Below, in pieces: positions 37,096 through 45,502 of a stretch of DNA of 64,000 bases. The stretch spans positions 5,942 through 69,941 of the forward strand of contig VXCM01003629.1 of assembly GCA_014773175.1 (NCBI GenBank), in the 5' to 3' direction. Source of the stretch: Lucifuga dentata. Lineage: Eukaryota > Chordata > Actinopteri > Ophidiiformes > Bythitidae. Position 1 is the first letter of the stretch; every line of letters begins with the position of its first letter. Below the pieces are notes generated by a model. That model was not told the DNA's origin, searched no databases, and was given only the letters and a program-made list of their open reading frames with translations. The translations under genes were made by a program, and so were the position numbers.

Positions 37096-40000
37096 TGTCT
37101 GTGAATCAGCAGCATAAATAAAATCCTGTTGTGATGTTACAAACAGGACGTAACATATTTTATATTTAATATATTTATTAAAATAGAACTGAGGAAATGT
37201 TTTACTGCAATGTTGTTAAACTCACATCAAATATGAATTTCAGAAAGTTAACATGTTTTCCAGCACATATCACACATATGATCAGGACTCACTACTGCCC
37301 TCTGCTGGAGGCAAAATTTCACAAGGAAAAGGGACACAAGTCTGATTGTTGGAAACCTGCGGACTCTTTTCTGATTGGAAGAAAGTCTGCACAGGTGTAG
37401 CTCACCTGAGAGGACTGTGGTGAGGCTGAAGTGTGAATAGGTTCGGTGTGACGCCGGCGTTTCTGGGCTCTGAATCCGGTTTTTGAGAAAGTGAAGCTGT
37501 TCTGAACATGTTTCTGTTCTTCTTTCCTGTTTTTTTTTCTGGACAGGCTCGGCCTCCATTACTGGTGAAGAGACCAGGAAGCAGCGTGGAAAGCAGCTCT
37601 GACCAGTAAGCCCGCCTCCATCCTACATACCCCACAAAAAAAAAAACACACCCCACTGTCCTTTACACAAGAAGACGTCACGTTTACACTTTAGGAGAGC
37701 TGCTGCACAAACGTCAAGCGCTACGTTTGGTTGGTGCAGACGTGTGATTGCTGAATTAAATCAGCAGAACTGGCCGTTTTTCTGACTTTATAACGTGTTT
37801 TGTTTGTGTTGGTGAAGCTTCGGGATCTTTGTGGAACTCGTGGTTGATGTTCGCATGGAGAGATGAAATGATGCTGAAGGTGTGAAACTTTAAAATGCGA
37901 TAGCGACGTCTGACATAACAAGAAAAATGATTTGATGTTTCATTCAGCAAAAAACTATAAATCTTGCCACTCTGGTAAAAATGTTCCTTGCACCAACATG
38001 CTCACTGGGTAGCTAGCATGTTAGCATCAGTAGTGTTTAGCTCATGAAGACTTTTGCTACAGGTCATGCCTTCCTCTTGAGCTGTTGTAAAACATCCTCC
38101 ACATTTCTTCCTGATTTCCTCTCTTCCTGTTCACCTGTCAGTTTTCTTCCCTTTAATCAGCTGTGAATTTCCGTCTCTTCTCCTCTCTGTAGTTCTGTCC
38201 GTCCTACTCGTCACTACACTGTCTTTCTCTCTGAGGATTCATCCGGAGACGAGCTCCAGTACGACGACGACGCCATCTCTGGATTTCCTGACAACTTTCT
38301 CTTCTCAGTTCCCTTTGAGTGGTCTCCTCAGTACGCATCTCTGATAAGACTCCTCTCCTCATGTCCTCTCTTCTCATTTCCTCTCTGTTCCTCTCTTCCC
38401 ATCTTCTCTCCTTTCTTTTCCTCTCCTCTCCTCTCCTTTCCTTTCCTCACATCTCCTCTCCTTTCCTCTCATCTTGCCTCATCTCCTTTCCTCTCCTCTC
38501 CTCTTCTATCCTCTCCTTTCCTCTCCTCTCTCTTTCTTCTATCCTCTCCTTTCCTCTCATCTCCTTTCCTCTCATTTCCTCTCCTCTCCTCATTTCCTCT
38601 GCTTTCCTCTCCTCACATCTCCTCTCCTCTCCTCTCCAGTCCGGGCCGGTATCTTTACATGCACATTTAAACTTTGGTTATACTCAGATTAAGGCAATAA
38701 ATTAATTTTTTTTTCAAACATCATATAAACATGATACCTAGATAAAAGTCACATTAGATTATGTGATAACAAATTTTAAACATGTTTGGTTGAATGACAG
38801 AATCCTGTTAATTCTCTCCGTGTACACAGATTAATGTTCATGTTTGCCTTAATCACAGTTGGATGCAGTTTGGATAAACGTACTGATGTGTGTGTGCATA
38901 CACACTTGCATGTATGTGTGTGCGTGCGTTACGTGTGCATCTGGATGTGTGTGCTACTGCATTTGTATTTCGTGCTTTGTGTTTGTGTGTGTTTGTGTGT
39001 TCACGCATAGATGCCCAGGCTTAGATATAAAGTGTGTCGACGGTCAGCTGTAGATCTATAATGTGCAGATGGTCAGGCTCAGATCTAAAATGTATAGATG
39101 GTCAGCCATAGATCTAAAATCTGTAGACAGTCAACCATAGTTAGGTCACCACTATTTTATTTAAATAAAAAAATAATAAATAAAAAATAGATCTAAAATG
39201 TGTAGATGATTAGGCTTAGATCTAAAATGTATCAGTAGTCAGCCATAGATCTAAAATGTGTAGACTGTTAGGCTTAGATCTAAAATGTATAGATGGTCAG
39301 ACAGATCTATAAAGCATAGATGGTATAGCATAGATCTAAACCATATAGACAGTCAGCCATAGAAATAAAATGTATAGACGGTTAGCTTAGATCTAAAATG
39401 TATTGACGGACAGCCATAGATCTAAAATTTATAGATGTAGCTTTAACCTTTGGTACCTGTAAATACAAACCTTTTCCTTCCATATGGGAATGATTTAAAA
39501 ATCCATAGGAAACAGGAGTATAAGTTTCCTTGATAGGAGCTCAATAATTTATCCACCATGTTTATAAATCAGACAGGAAGTTGTTCATCCTTATAGATTC
39601 TGTTTAATATACTCTGAGCTTATTGGCTATACAGTTACAATGGTAAGATGAAAATAGTTCCCTCCATTTCTCTGACATTTTACATGTAAAGTTAAGGAAA
39701 TGTGGTCCGACCCTTTCAGGATGCAGCAGTTACATGTAGCCTCGTTTGGATAGATAGGTCAAAGGTCGTTTTGGACCCATGAAGACCTTGTTTGTGAAAG
39801 ACAGACACGTACAGAAATAACCGAGCACTCGCTTTGCACCGCAGGCCACAGCCTTACCGCTCCCTGAAGGAGGTGGACTCCACTGAAGGGGATGATGCTG
39901 GTTTTGGGGCAGAACGTCACACCGCCCCACCAAGCCCGGTCATCGAGAAATTCTCCAACGTCACCCTGCTGGGCGACATCTTCGGCTGCCTGGACGAGCC

Positions 40001-43000
40001 CGACAGCCAACCAGGTAGCCTGGCTAAAAGTCTGGAGGACCTGAGGACTTCCAAAGACACCGAGGACCTCCAGGCCTCCAAGTTCACCTACCAGGTCAGA
40101 GGTCAAATTCCAGTTAGAGCTCTTAGATCAGATGTGAGGGAGGGAGGGAGGAGCTGGAATGATTTTAGTGTCGATCCATTTAGAATTCTTTATGACCAGA
40201 ACCATGATTATATTTATTATTACAGAGCCAATAAACAAACACATGCCACATATAAACATAATGGAAAAACAAACAAAACATCACACATATAAACATTAAA
40301 ATAAACAAAAACAGAAAAAACATCACACATACAAACATAAAACAACAGGAAAACAAACAAAACATCACATATAAACATTAAAATAAACAAAAACAGAAAA
40401 AACATCACACATACAAACACAAAACATCAGAGGGCTGTACCATGAAGTGAGATTAGCGTGTTAGCGAGGCATGTTGAGACTAAAGCCAGGGTCTTCAGTA
40501 CCATGAAGGTGGCTCTCTTTTAACCTGGCTGGATCACCATGGCAACTCATGCTGCAGCCATAACCTGGTCGGACCAGGTTATGTTCAGAGTTTCAGCTTG
40601 AAATCGACTAAAAAGCACCACCCTTTCAACTCTTTTGGAAATTGCATCACCATTCTTTCCAGATCACATTGGTTTGGGTGCTGGAATTGTGCAAGGTTCA
40701 CTTCAGAGAGAGAGAGTTTAGAGACAGAATAGATCCGTGGGCTTTTTATGACGATGTTTGAACACTACAGATTCTCAGCTGAGGGAATACGTTATGCAAA
40801 CTTGTCGAGCCAATCTGTAGTGCATATATGTTTGTGATGTTCCTGGCCATTTGCCCACACTCGCTATAAAAGAAACCTNAATCTGTAGTGCATATATGTT
40901 TGTGATGTTCCTGGCCATTTGCCCACACTCGCTATAAAAGAAACCTTCTATAAAATCACAGGTAACACACATTAATAGTTCACTATATTATGAATCAGTA
41001 TGATGTTTACATTAATACTATATATTATGAATCAGTATGACTTTAGCCTACATTAATTTACAGTATACAGCTAATATTAAAAATGGATTAGTCGACAAAC
41101 TAATAAAATTAATTTCACTTTGATTTGGTCAAAAACTAGTGATTGTTATGTATCCTACATGGACAGTGTCAGACCTAAATGCAGTTCTTAGTATAATATT
41201 TAAATCTGCTGCATGAAGTTTAAAGTGTCAGAGCTGTAGAATGTGCAGCATCACGTTAGGAATAAACGGTGCATTTAGATGCATTGAGTGGTAAATTACA
41301 TAAAAGTTACACATAAACTATCAGCAACTTTCTGCAGCATTCCTCCCTAGCCTTATTTGCAGCAACGTGTTGCTTTTAGCAGTTATGATGTGTTTGAAGT
41401 CTTCATAACGCTGCATGATAACTTTGCTCCTCCTGACTGAAATAAACAGCTCTGATTGGTCCATTTTGTCAGGTAGTAGAGGTAAATGAGGCAACACGCC
41501 CCCTTTATGTGAACGCACACAGAGCCTGATGAGGAAAGCCTGGGTTGACAAAGACGGTTGATAACCAGCGTCATGGTACCTGTTATCTCTGACTGGAGTT
41601 TTAGGCTTTGTAGAGCAGCTAAGGTAAAGAAACCCTGAATCTGATGAACACGCTTCATGCTACAGACCTCAGGAAAATAAACAAAATATCACACATATAA
41701 ACATTAAAATAAACAAAAACAGAAAAAACATCACACATATAAACATAAAACTACACAAAAACAAACATCATACACAAACATAAAACACAAAAATAAACAT
41801 AAAACAACAAAAAATGTGGGATGTTTATCCCACATATAAACATAAATCTACACAGAAAAAAAATCTCATGAAGGTTCATTATTGACTCATTGATTCATTT
41901 TTGATTGGTTATTAGTATTGAGGTAAATAATTTGTTTTAATTGAAAAATAATTTACTTTTGTTTTTAAGTTGAAAGCTATTTTATTTTTGTGTTTTTTTA
42001 TTGAATATTTTTTGTTTTTTAACTGAAATATATTTTATTCGTGTTTTTTCAGTGTATGTTATTTTTCTGTGTTTTTTTAATTGAAAGATATTTTATTCGT
42101 GTTTTTTTTTTTTATATACATGTTATTTTTCTGTGGTTTCTAATTGAAATATATTTTATTTGTTCGTGTTTTTTAAAAATGTATTTTTATGGTTTGCAGC
42201 GGATGGACTTGGGTGTCGGTGAGCACTCTCGCACGCTTCCAGGCCTCAGGGTCACGAACCCGTACAGTAAGCTGTGGAGCGGCGGGGANCTCTCGCACGC
42301 TTCCAGGCCTCAGGGTCACGAACCCGTACAGTAAGCTGTGGAGCGGCGGGGAGGACCGCGTGGCCTCGGCCCCTCATGCGTCTCCTGCCAGGGACAGATC
42401 TCCGTGTCTCCTCCCGCCCGTGCTGCAGGAGGCTCGTTCTTTCAGCCCCGATCCTCCAGACGCCACCACCCTCTGTCAGAGCAACATCACCGTCCCACGG
42501 CCTCATGGGAGGAAGACTCCTGAACTGNGCCACCACCCTCTGTCAGAGCAACATCACCGTCCCACGGCCTCATGGGAGGAAGACTCCTGAACTGGGTCAG
42601 GTCCTCGCTCCCCCTGTGAGCCAGTCCCGCTCTGATGGACGGACAACATCAGGGGGGCGGGAGTTCAGACAGGCGCTCAGTATGCACTCGTCTGAGGACC
42701 TGCTGAAACCCTCGGACGTCCCTGTGGACGCCACAGACCTGTTAAGTCTTCTGGACCCCCTGAGCAGCTCAGTGCGGACCAGCTCCACAGCAGCGGGTGA
42801 GGGAGGGGGGGACACTGGTGTGCACCCCAGGTCAGTCTCAGGCTTTCCTCCTTTCTCCCTACATCCTCACTCATCACTCAATCCCTTCACTCAGGCTCTC
42901 CAGCCCTCCCCCCACATGCACTACTCCCCCACTGTGGGTGGAAATCCTTTCAGCATGGTGTCTGGGCCTCCAGCAGGCTCTTACTTCCACACTCCCTCCC

Positions 43001-43317
43001 ACCTTTACCCTTTTTCTGGACCCCCGGGGCTCTGCAGACAGCATTCACCGGGTACCTCACCTCTGCCCCCCAGCTTCCCCTCCCCCGCCTCCTCCCTGTC
43101 CCACAGCTCTGCCAGCAATCACGCTCTTTGCAGCCTGGTGGACTCGCCACTCGCCCCCATTGCGGCCACGAACGAGTCGGCCAATCCGCTCCATACTGAG
43201 GGAGACTTCCAGCAAGCTCAGGATCTGTTTGGTGACCTGCTGACGATGGCCAAGCCAGCCACGCCCCCCCAAAAGAAAGCAGAGGACCTTCGCAGACGGT
43301 GGGAAACGTTTGATTGA
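12623..43317 (+). CDS. dennd1a: Dennd1a (connecdenn 1), DENN-domain Rab35 GEF
   Basis: DENN-domain exchange factor; the family activates Rab35 on clathrin-coated vesicles and endosomes and binds AP-2 and clathrin through its C-terminal tail. Coding exons: 12623-12639, 17586-17635, 18524-18567, 19604-19653, 20259-20378, 22551-22620, 22860-22940, 24307-24360, 25696-25806, 27396-27496, 29305-29350, 29473-29574, 30328-30453, 32704-32805, 32890-32977, 33121-33161, 35811-35882, 35972-36028, 36181-36318, 37547-37605, 38193-38330, 39845-40094, 42200-43317. Exons 1-22 sum to 1917 nt. Exon 23 is 987 nt after removing two join artefacts, giving 967 residues (human about 1009). The N-terminus MGSRIRESPE and the C-terminus RWETFD match the DENND1A ends (human WETFE), not DENND1B. 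Confidence 0.95.
12770..12945. repeat. GGTCTTACTGGTCTCTC minisatellite
   Basis: About eight copies of a 21-24-bp half-unit (TCTTACTGGTCTCTCTGGTG and TTTTACTGATCTCCGATGG) at the start of dennd1a intron 1. Confidence 0.85.
12946..16015. other. dennd1a: dennd1a intron 1, mostly unassigned
   Basis: AT-rich sequence. It includes an irregular AAAATGAAAAGCCA-rich stretch (13700-13990), a TTTTATTTTATT run (14015-14060), a (GT)n microsatellite (14530-14580) and a short inverted pair of GAAGC/GCTTC-containing segments near 14790-14865. No exon-like frame with good splice sites was found. Confidence 0.6.
16019..16900 (-). mobile_element. L2-like LINE 3' region, minus orientation
   Basis: It starts with the tail GGCAAGGCAAGGCAGATTTA, the complement of the 3' end of the plus-strand copy at 31040-32632 (shared CACTTTGAATTGC-type and CTTGCCTTG-type ends), and continues with GAGCTGCAGCTGTCTGTCTA. 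Bases around N at 16497 are duplicated by a join artefact. The right limit is approximate. Confidence 0.65.
17586..20378 (+). CDS. dennd1a: dennd1a exons 2-5, uDENN region
   Basis: Residues about 6-94. Exon 2 encodes [16 protein letters not shown], exon 3 [11 protein letters not shown], exon 4 [16 protein letters not shown] and exon 5 [20 protein letters not shown] to SCYCIL. This is the upstream DENN module that packs against the central module to form the Rab-binding surface. The 551-base N gap lies wholly in the intron between exons 4 and 5. Confidence 0.95.
17800..17935. repeat. Three-copy ACCCATGTCTTTAG tandem repeat
   Basis: Three imperfect copies of a roughly 55-60-bp unit (CCGTGTCTTTAGCATGTATC then AACCCAAACCCACGG) in dennd1a intron 2. 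Confidence 0.65.
18568..19603. other. dennd1a: dennd1a intron 3, no gene seen
   Basis: Unique-looking sequence, with a stretch at about 18880-19480 rich in GCGAA/TTCGC words (CTTCGCAAATG, TTTGCGTGAATC) that may be an old repeat. Nothing in it has coding features. Confidence 0.5.
19655..20246. other. CA microsatellite running into the sequence gap
   Basis: (CA)n from 19655 to 19695, then 551 Ns (19696-20246). The assembly stopped in the repeat just after the dennd1a exon 4 donor. The exon 4 to exon 5 frame joins correctly, so no coding sequence need be missing, though an unseen alternative exon cannot be excluded. Confidence 0.95.
20810..20928. repeat. GATAGATGATATAGAGGT repeat, left half
   Basis: About six 15-18-bp units (GGTGATAGATGATATAGA). 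The same repeat resumes at about 21590-21720, so the element at 20929-21585 interrupts it. Confidence 0.75.
20929..21585. mobile_element. Palindromic MITE with GGCCCAGATTCATAAA end
   Basis: The left end GGCCCAGATTCATAAACC is mirrored by TTTTATGAATCTGGAC at the right end. A related partial copy, including the right end TTTATGAATCTGGCCC, is at 61880-62172. Contains a join artefact at N 21411 (segment ACATGCTGATCTTCATCAGC and onward repeated). Non-autonomous, class unassigned. Confidence 0.75.
22030..22500 (-). pseudogene. LINE endonuclease-domain fragment
   Basis: The minus-strand frame 22353-22033 reads [11 protein letters not shown], then an altered [10 protein letters not shown] where active LINE endonucleases have a GDFNIH-type block. 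It resembles the apurinic-type endonuclease of L2-like LINEs and lies in dennd1a intron 5. No reverse transcriptase is attached. Confidence 0.65.
22551..29350 (+). CDS. dennd1a: dennd1a exons 6-11, central DENN (cDENN)
   Basis: Residues about 94-248. They encode [18 protein letters not shown] (exon 6), the variable [17 protein letters not shown] linker (exon 7), [18 protein letters not shown] (exon 8), [20 protein letters not shown] (exon 9), [20 protein letters not shown] (exon 10) and [16 protein letters not shown] (exon 11). These are the most conserved blocks of the family. Exon 8 could start 3 nt earlier (24304), adding one Gln, because the acceptor reads CAGCAG. Confidence 0.95.
22634..22694. 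repeat. CTT microsatellite at the exon 6 donor
   Basis: (CTT)n begins about 14 bp after the dennd1a exon 6 end (22620) and is followed by a short TA run. A (GA)n run of about 58 bp lies at 23240-23294 in the next intron. Confidence 0.9.
23726..24070. mobile_element. Mariner-type palindromic MITE, full copy
   Basis: The left terminus TACAGTACCATGAAAAATTA and right terminus AATAATTTTTCACTGTA are inverted repeats, and the interior halves are also complementary (CTTCCTGATTTCTTCTATTT against AGAAGAAATCAGGAAG). TA at both ends fits a Tc1/mariner target. 345 bp, non-coding. Confidence 0.8.
24469..25039. mobile_element. TTAA-bounded inverted-repeat element, copy F
   Basis: 571 bp from TTAAAGGAGCACACTGGTGG to GTATGGTCCTTTAA. 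It shares the interior words (TCCTACCTTCCAGAC, GTTTCAGTTTATTCCAGTA) with the other five copies and is closest to copy E. Confidence 0.75.
25261..25515. repeat. Six-copy CCAATCAGATTCATCCTGTC tandem array
   Basis: Units start at 25261, 25305, 25351, 25392, 25429 and 25470 (37-46 bp each). Each begins AGCCAATCAG or AACCAATCAG and includes GTCACAGCTGA. It ends about 180 bp upstream of dennd1a exon 9. Confidence 0.9.
25811..26147. repeat. 56-58-bp tandem array abutting the exon 9 donor
   Basis: Six units start at 25811, 25867, 25923, 25981, 26039 and 26097, each with CAGTCCACTTCCTGT (or CTGTCC in unit 1), TGTTTGTCTCC and TCCCTTTAATAAGAACA. Unit 1 begins 4 bp after the dennd1a exon 9 donor dinucleotide at 25807-25808. 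Confidence 0.9.
26289..27350. mobile_element. Palindromic MITE expanded by an internal minisatellite
   Basis: The left flank GAAGGAACATTCTGACATTT and right flank ATCCATCCAAAGTGGG match what I recall as successive parts of a widespread fish palindromic MITE. Between them (26370-27315) lie about 24 copies of a 36-60-bp unit with AGACTGGAAGCAGGGGGAAA and CTGCTAGCCTAGCTTA. Located in dennd1a intron 9. Confidence 0.7.
27895..28022. repeat. Four-copy AGGAGCTTTTTAGC tandem repeat
   Basis: Units of about 31-35 bp (CAGGAGCTTTTTAGCTTTTG then TTAGCTC). Intron of dennd1a. Confidence 0.8.
28030..28617 (-). pseudogene. hAT transposon 5' part with BED-like zinc finger
   Basis: On the minus strand the sequence starts CAGGCATGGGCAACTGGTGG (28617 downward), a hAT-type terminus. 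It then encodes [15 protein letters not shown] with a CxxC pair and HDSTMH, followed by KDKYDRY, a BED-like finger as in GTF2IRD2/ZBED-type hAT transposases. The frame stops at 28043 and no transposase catalytic part follows. Confidence 0.7.
28618..29300. other. dennd1a: Intron sequence with AAC-rich tract
   Basis: Contains a CAACAACAAAAACAACAGCA-type tract at about 28675-28740. The rest is unassigned. No exon is seen before 29305. Confidence 0.5.
29473..36028 (+). CDS. dennd1a: dennd1a exons 12-18, dDENN and end of the DENN module
   Basis: Residues about 249-444. Visible blocks are [20 protein letters not shown] (exon 12), [20 protein letters not shown] (exon 13), [20 protein letters not shown] (exon 14), [20 protein letters not shown] (exon 15), [14 protein letters not shown] (exon 16), [20 protein letters not shown] (exon 17) and [19 protein letters not shown] (exon 18). 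All junctions keep frame. Confidence 0.95.
30579..30690. mobile_element. Short copy of the palindromic MITE
   Basis: AAAGGAACAGTCCACCATTT, then GGGGGAAATGC, GACTGGAAGCAGAGGGAAAC and TGCTAGCCTGGCTTA: the same order of blocks as the element at 26289-27350 but with barely two internal units. Confidence 0.65.
31040..32632 (+). pseudogene. L2-like LINE, degenerate reverse transcriptase and 3' tail
   Basis: Fragments read [17 protein letters not shown] and VTCGVPRVN (a decayed GVPQGS block), then [14 protein letters not shown] and a 3' tail with GTAAAGCACTTTGAATTGC, ACAAATAAACTTGC and CTTTGCCTTGTC. Multiple stops and frameshifts. Same orientation as dennd1a (intron 13). Confidence 0.8.
33780..35660 (+). 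pseudogene. DIRS-like retrotransposon fragment (tyrosine recombinase part)
   Basis: The frame 34334-34678 ([29 protein letters not shown]) and later pieces ([20 protein letters not shown] at about 34900; [13 protein letters not shown] and [10 protein letters not shown] at about 35135-35210) match the order of DIRS1-type tyrosine recombinases of fish. The expected Tyr in the RFY block reads Phe, and there are stops. No reverse transcriptase was seen. The right end has GGTTCTCTGAGTAGCACCAG and CTCATGCTACTCAG sequences like DIRS terminal regions. Lies in dennd1a intron 16. Confidence 0.7.
36181..38330 (+). CDS. dennd1a: dennd1a exons 19-21, start of the regulatory tail with likely cassette exon
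   Basis: Exon 19 (36181-36318) is Ser/Gly-rich and ends [11 protein letters not shown], a motif kept in DENND1A. Exon 20 (37547-37605) encodes [19 protein letters not shown]. Exon 21 (38193-38330) is 138 nt, starts and ends in the same phase (CA|), and encodes [15 protein letters not shown] with an acidic stretch and PFEW. Skipping it leaves the frame intact (CA|G to PQPYRSL), so it can act as a cassette. A polypyrimidine tract follows immediately. Confidence 0.85.
36720..37095. repeat. Intron repeats: poly-A join and GT run
   Basis: A GGAGAGCTGC...GCAGCTCTCC inverted pair lies at about 36830-36875. A poly-A tract carries a single N at 36958, and (GT)n runs at 37060-37093. The hairpin-bearing part may be a LINE or SINE tail; class unknown. 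Confidence 0.55.
38345..38640. repeat. Pure polypyrimidine CTCCTCTCCTTTCC tract
   Basis: Nearly 300 bp of C/T on the plus strand with few purines (CTCCTCTCCTTTCCTCTCAT), starting 15 bp after the dennd1a exon 21 donor. Homopurine-homopyrimidine mirror segments like this can adopt triplex structures. Confidence 0.9.
39030..39437. repeat. AGATCTAAAATGTGTAGATG minisatellite
   Basis: About thirteen copies of a 28-31-bp unit (GTCAGCCATAGATCTAAAAT and similar), with one AT-rich interruption at 39150-39188. In dennd1a intron 21. Confidence 0.85.
39845..40094 (+). CDS. dennd1a: dennd1a exon 22 (tail)
   Basis: 83 codons: [20 protein letters not shown], then [12 protein letters not shown] and [16 protein letters not shown]. 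The SLEDLR block aligns with the SLEDLRAPKD stretch of the mammalian protein. Low-complexity, presumably disordered tail used for adaptor and clathrin binding (family knowledge). Confidence 0.9.
40235..40429. repeat. AAACATCACACATATAAACA array, left part
   Basis: Units of about 58-72 bp with ATTAAAATAAACAAAAACAG and AAAAACATCACACATA. The array resumes at 41672-41845 on the far side of the inserted element. Confidence 0.85.
40430..41668. mobile_element. Inverted-repeat DNA element with 3-bp target duplication
   Basis: The left end GAGGGCTGTACCATGAAGTG is mirrored by CGCTTCATGCTACAGACC at the right end. TCA flanks both ends (40427-40429 and 41669-41671), and the element splits a tandem array. 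The internal text (AGCCTGGGTTGACAAAG, GATAACCAGCGTCATGGTAC) recalls fish PIF/Harbinger-type MITEs. Contains the duplicated join at N 40879. Confidence 0.75.
42200..43317 (+). CDS. dennd1a: dennd1a terminal coding exon, split by two assembly duplications
   Basis: It begins [15 protein letters not shown] after a TTTGCAG acceptor and ends RRRWETFD with TGA at 43315-43317. Bases 42226-42288 recur after N at 42289, and 42462-42527 recur after N at 42528. The insertions (64 and 67 nt) each shift the frame by one. Leaving out one copy of each plus the N gives 987 nt and an unbroken frame of 328 codons and stop. It carries GRKTPELGQ and the LLDPLSS motif shared with mammalian DENND1A, then a Pro/Ser/His-rich stretch and [11 protein letters not shown] near the C-terminus (human has DPFEDLL there). 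Confidence 0.92.
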
Positions 43318-43655
43318 AAAGTCAAGAACCACTAAGCTGCAGGTCCTGACAGGTCGTCCTCACGGATCACGATAACGTAACGAAGCTCCAAACGAAGAAG
43401 AACACTCAAAGGAAAAACCGAACAGAAGCCAGACGATGGTTTGATTCAGCCCACTGAGCTCACACACACACACGCACACACACACACACACAGGCGTTAT
43501 ACNTGATTCAGCCCACTGAGCTCACACACACACACGCACACACACACACACACAGGCGTTATACTGTCGTCCATGTGTTTGTAAAGGTGTGAATGGTTGC
43601 TTTTTTATGAATGTTTAATGAACGAGAAATAAACTAGAGGAAAACAAACTTTTGA
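43318..43655 (+). other. dennd1a: dennd1a 3' UTR with poly(A) signal
   Basis: An AATAAA hexamer lies at 43628-43633, 311 bp after the stop. A CA run (43462 onward) is duplicated around N at 43503. Cleavage is expected about 15-25 bp after the hexamer; no other strong signal is seen before it. Confidence 0.65.
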
Positions 43656-43659
43656 GGTT

Positions 43660-45502
43660 GGCAGCAAATATCAGATTTACCAGGAAATTATCAGAAATGT
43701 TCATTAATACCATAGCAACAGATCTTATGTCCTTCATACACACGTATTTTAAGCATTAGCTAGCAAGCTAACGTTAGGGAGCAGAGCTACCTAAGCTAGC
43801 AGAGCTCAGCGTTACGCATCAAACACAAACCAGTTTGACTGTGAAACAGCAGTAATGCATTTCCTGCACTGTTTTTGTGTGTGTGTGTGTGTGTGCGTGC
43901 GCGCGCCCAGATCAGTTGTACAGTGGTGCAGGAAGTCTGACGTTCAAAGTAGTTTGGCTGTTTAATTTGTTTCACGCACACACACGTGTTCTTCAGGACA
44001 TTCAGCCCAACACATTTCTCTGCAGCTTGCTGTCATGTCTTTGGTGCCACACACACGCTCAATATCTTTGTGCTCCATGTAAATGTGTGACACAGAAGTC
44101 TCACACACACACACACCGCGTGTCCACGTTTTTACTCATGTCCTGCAGAATGACGTCATAGTGTTTGGCTTAATCATGTGATGACTGCTTGCCTCATTAA
44201 ATATTTCCGTCTGATTCTGTGGATATTATTTTCTGTCCGCTGCTGAAATCCGCTCCAGGATTTTGCCGCTGCTGAGTTTTTCTGCTGGTCGTGACTTTTC
44301 AGCAGTTTTGGCGTGTTGAGCTGCTGAAATCTTAACATGTTTCGTGTGACGCACAGATACTTTATCAGACTGACGACAGTGAAAGTAGGTGAGAATGATG
44401 ATGTCACTCAGGATGATGAAGGGTTTAGTTTGTACGTCATCGTTCACACGCTGACACCTGTGTAATGTGTCCTTAAGATGTCCTTAGCGTGTCCTTTGCG
44501 TGTCTTTCATCAGCGTTTCATTTCAGAAAAATGTGCGCGAGACTGTAATCAACAGTCACAACGCTCATAATTTCTTCATAATTTCATGATTCTAAATCAA
44601 ATCCAGTCAAAAATTAAATCTGTTTTTTATAAATGAAACTGTCCTGATTGGCTGCTGAGTTTGATTGACAGCTGGTGTCAAATCTGATCATCATTTACAT
44701 TTTATTGATTTTTTTTTTCACAAGGCAACAAAATATTATTTGTCATTAAACATGAAAAGATATGAAAGTTTAAGTTATTGGTAATAACATCAGGCATTGA
44801 TCAGTGATCTGATCAGATCCTCCCATTGTGATCATGTGATTGATCAATGAATGAGATTGATGACTTGGTGTGCTTGATAGAAGGTGAATGACTGATGAAT
44901 GTGTGTGACTTATTAATTGATGAATGGGTAATTGGTTTGTGAACATTGTGATCGATAGAAATGTGATTGGTTGATTGATGAATGATGTGATTTCTTGCTG
45001 AAACCGTGACTGATTGATGAAAAGTGCAATTGATCAGATAATGGTGTGATTGATCGTTGAACAGTGTGATTGTTTGATGGACAGTGATTGGTTGCTGAAA
45101 ATGTGATTGCTGATCTCACACGCTTGCTGCTTTCATAAATTAGCATTTAGCGTGTCACAGGATGTTAGCAGCTAAGAGCATCATGGACTTATTGATACAT
45201 ATCAGCCAATCAATCTGTGTCTTTCTGTCCTATTAACCTTTTTCATACAAGCACTTTTACTTTCAACATTCTTTTGCCTTTTTTTCTTCTTTGTGTTTCT
45301 ACTTTATCATAATTAAATATTTCATGAAATCATGTAACTGGTTTGACTGGTTTGTTCTCTTTAACAGCCTGAATTCTTACTGGTTTGGATTCCATTGATC
45401 TGTTCATTTCTATCAGCTGAAAATCCTGTTTCACCACAGCTCCAGAGCTTCTGCATTTGTTTGACCTCCACACACCTGATCAGGTACTTCAGCTGTGTTT
45501 AC
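43660..45502. other. dennd1a-crb2 spacer, left part
   Basis: (GT)n at 43875-43897 and CA clusters near 43975 and 44100. A degenerate TGATTGATGAATG-type repeat occupies about 44820-45110. No coding exon, tRNA or conserved RNA structure is recognised. Confidence 0.6.

Noticed and set aside
42274..43317. 347-codon single frame as a separate gene
   Set aside because: Its first part is an off-frame reading of duplicated sequence; only the part after 42528 is the genuine dennd1a frame.
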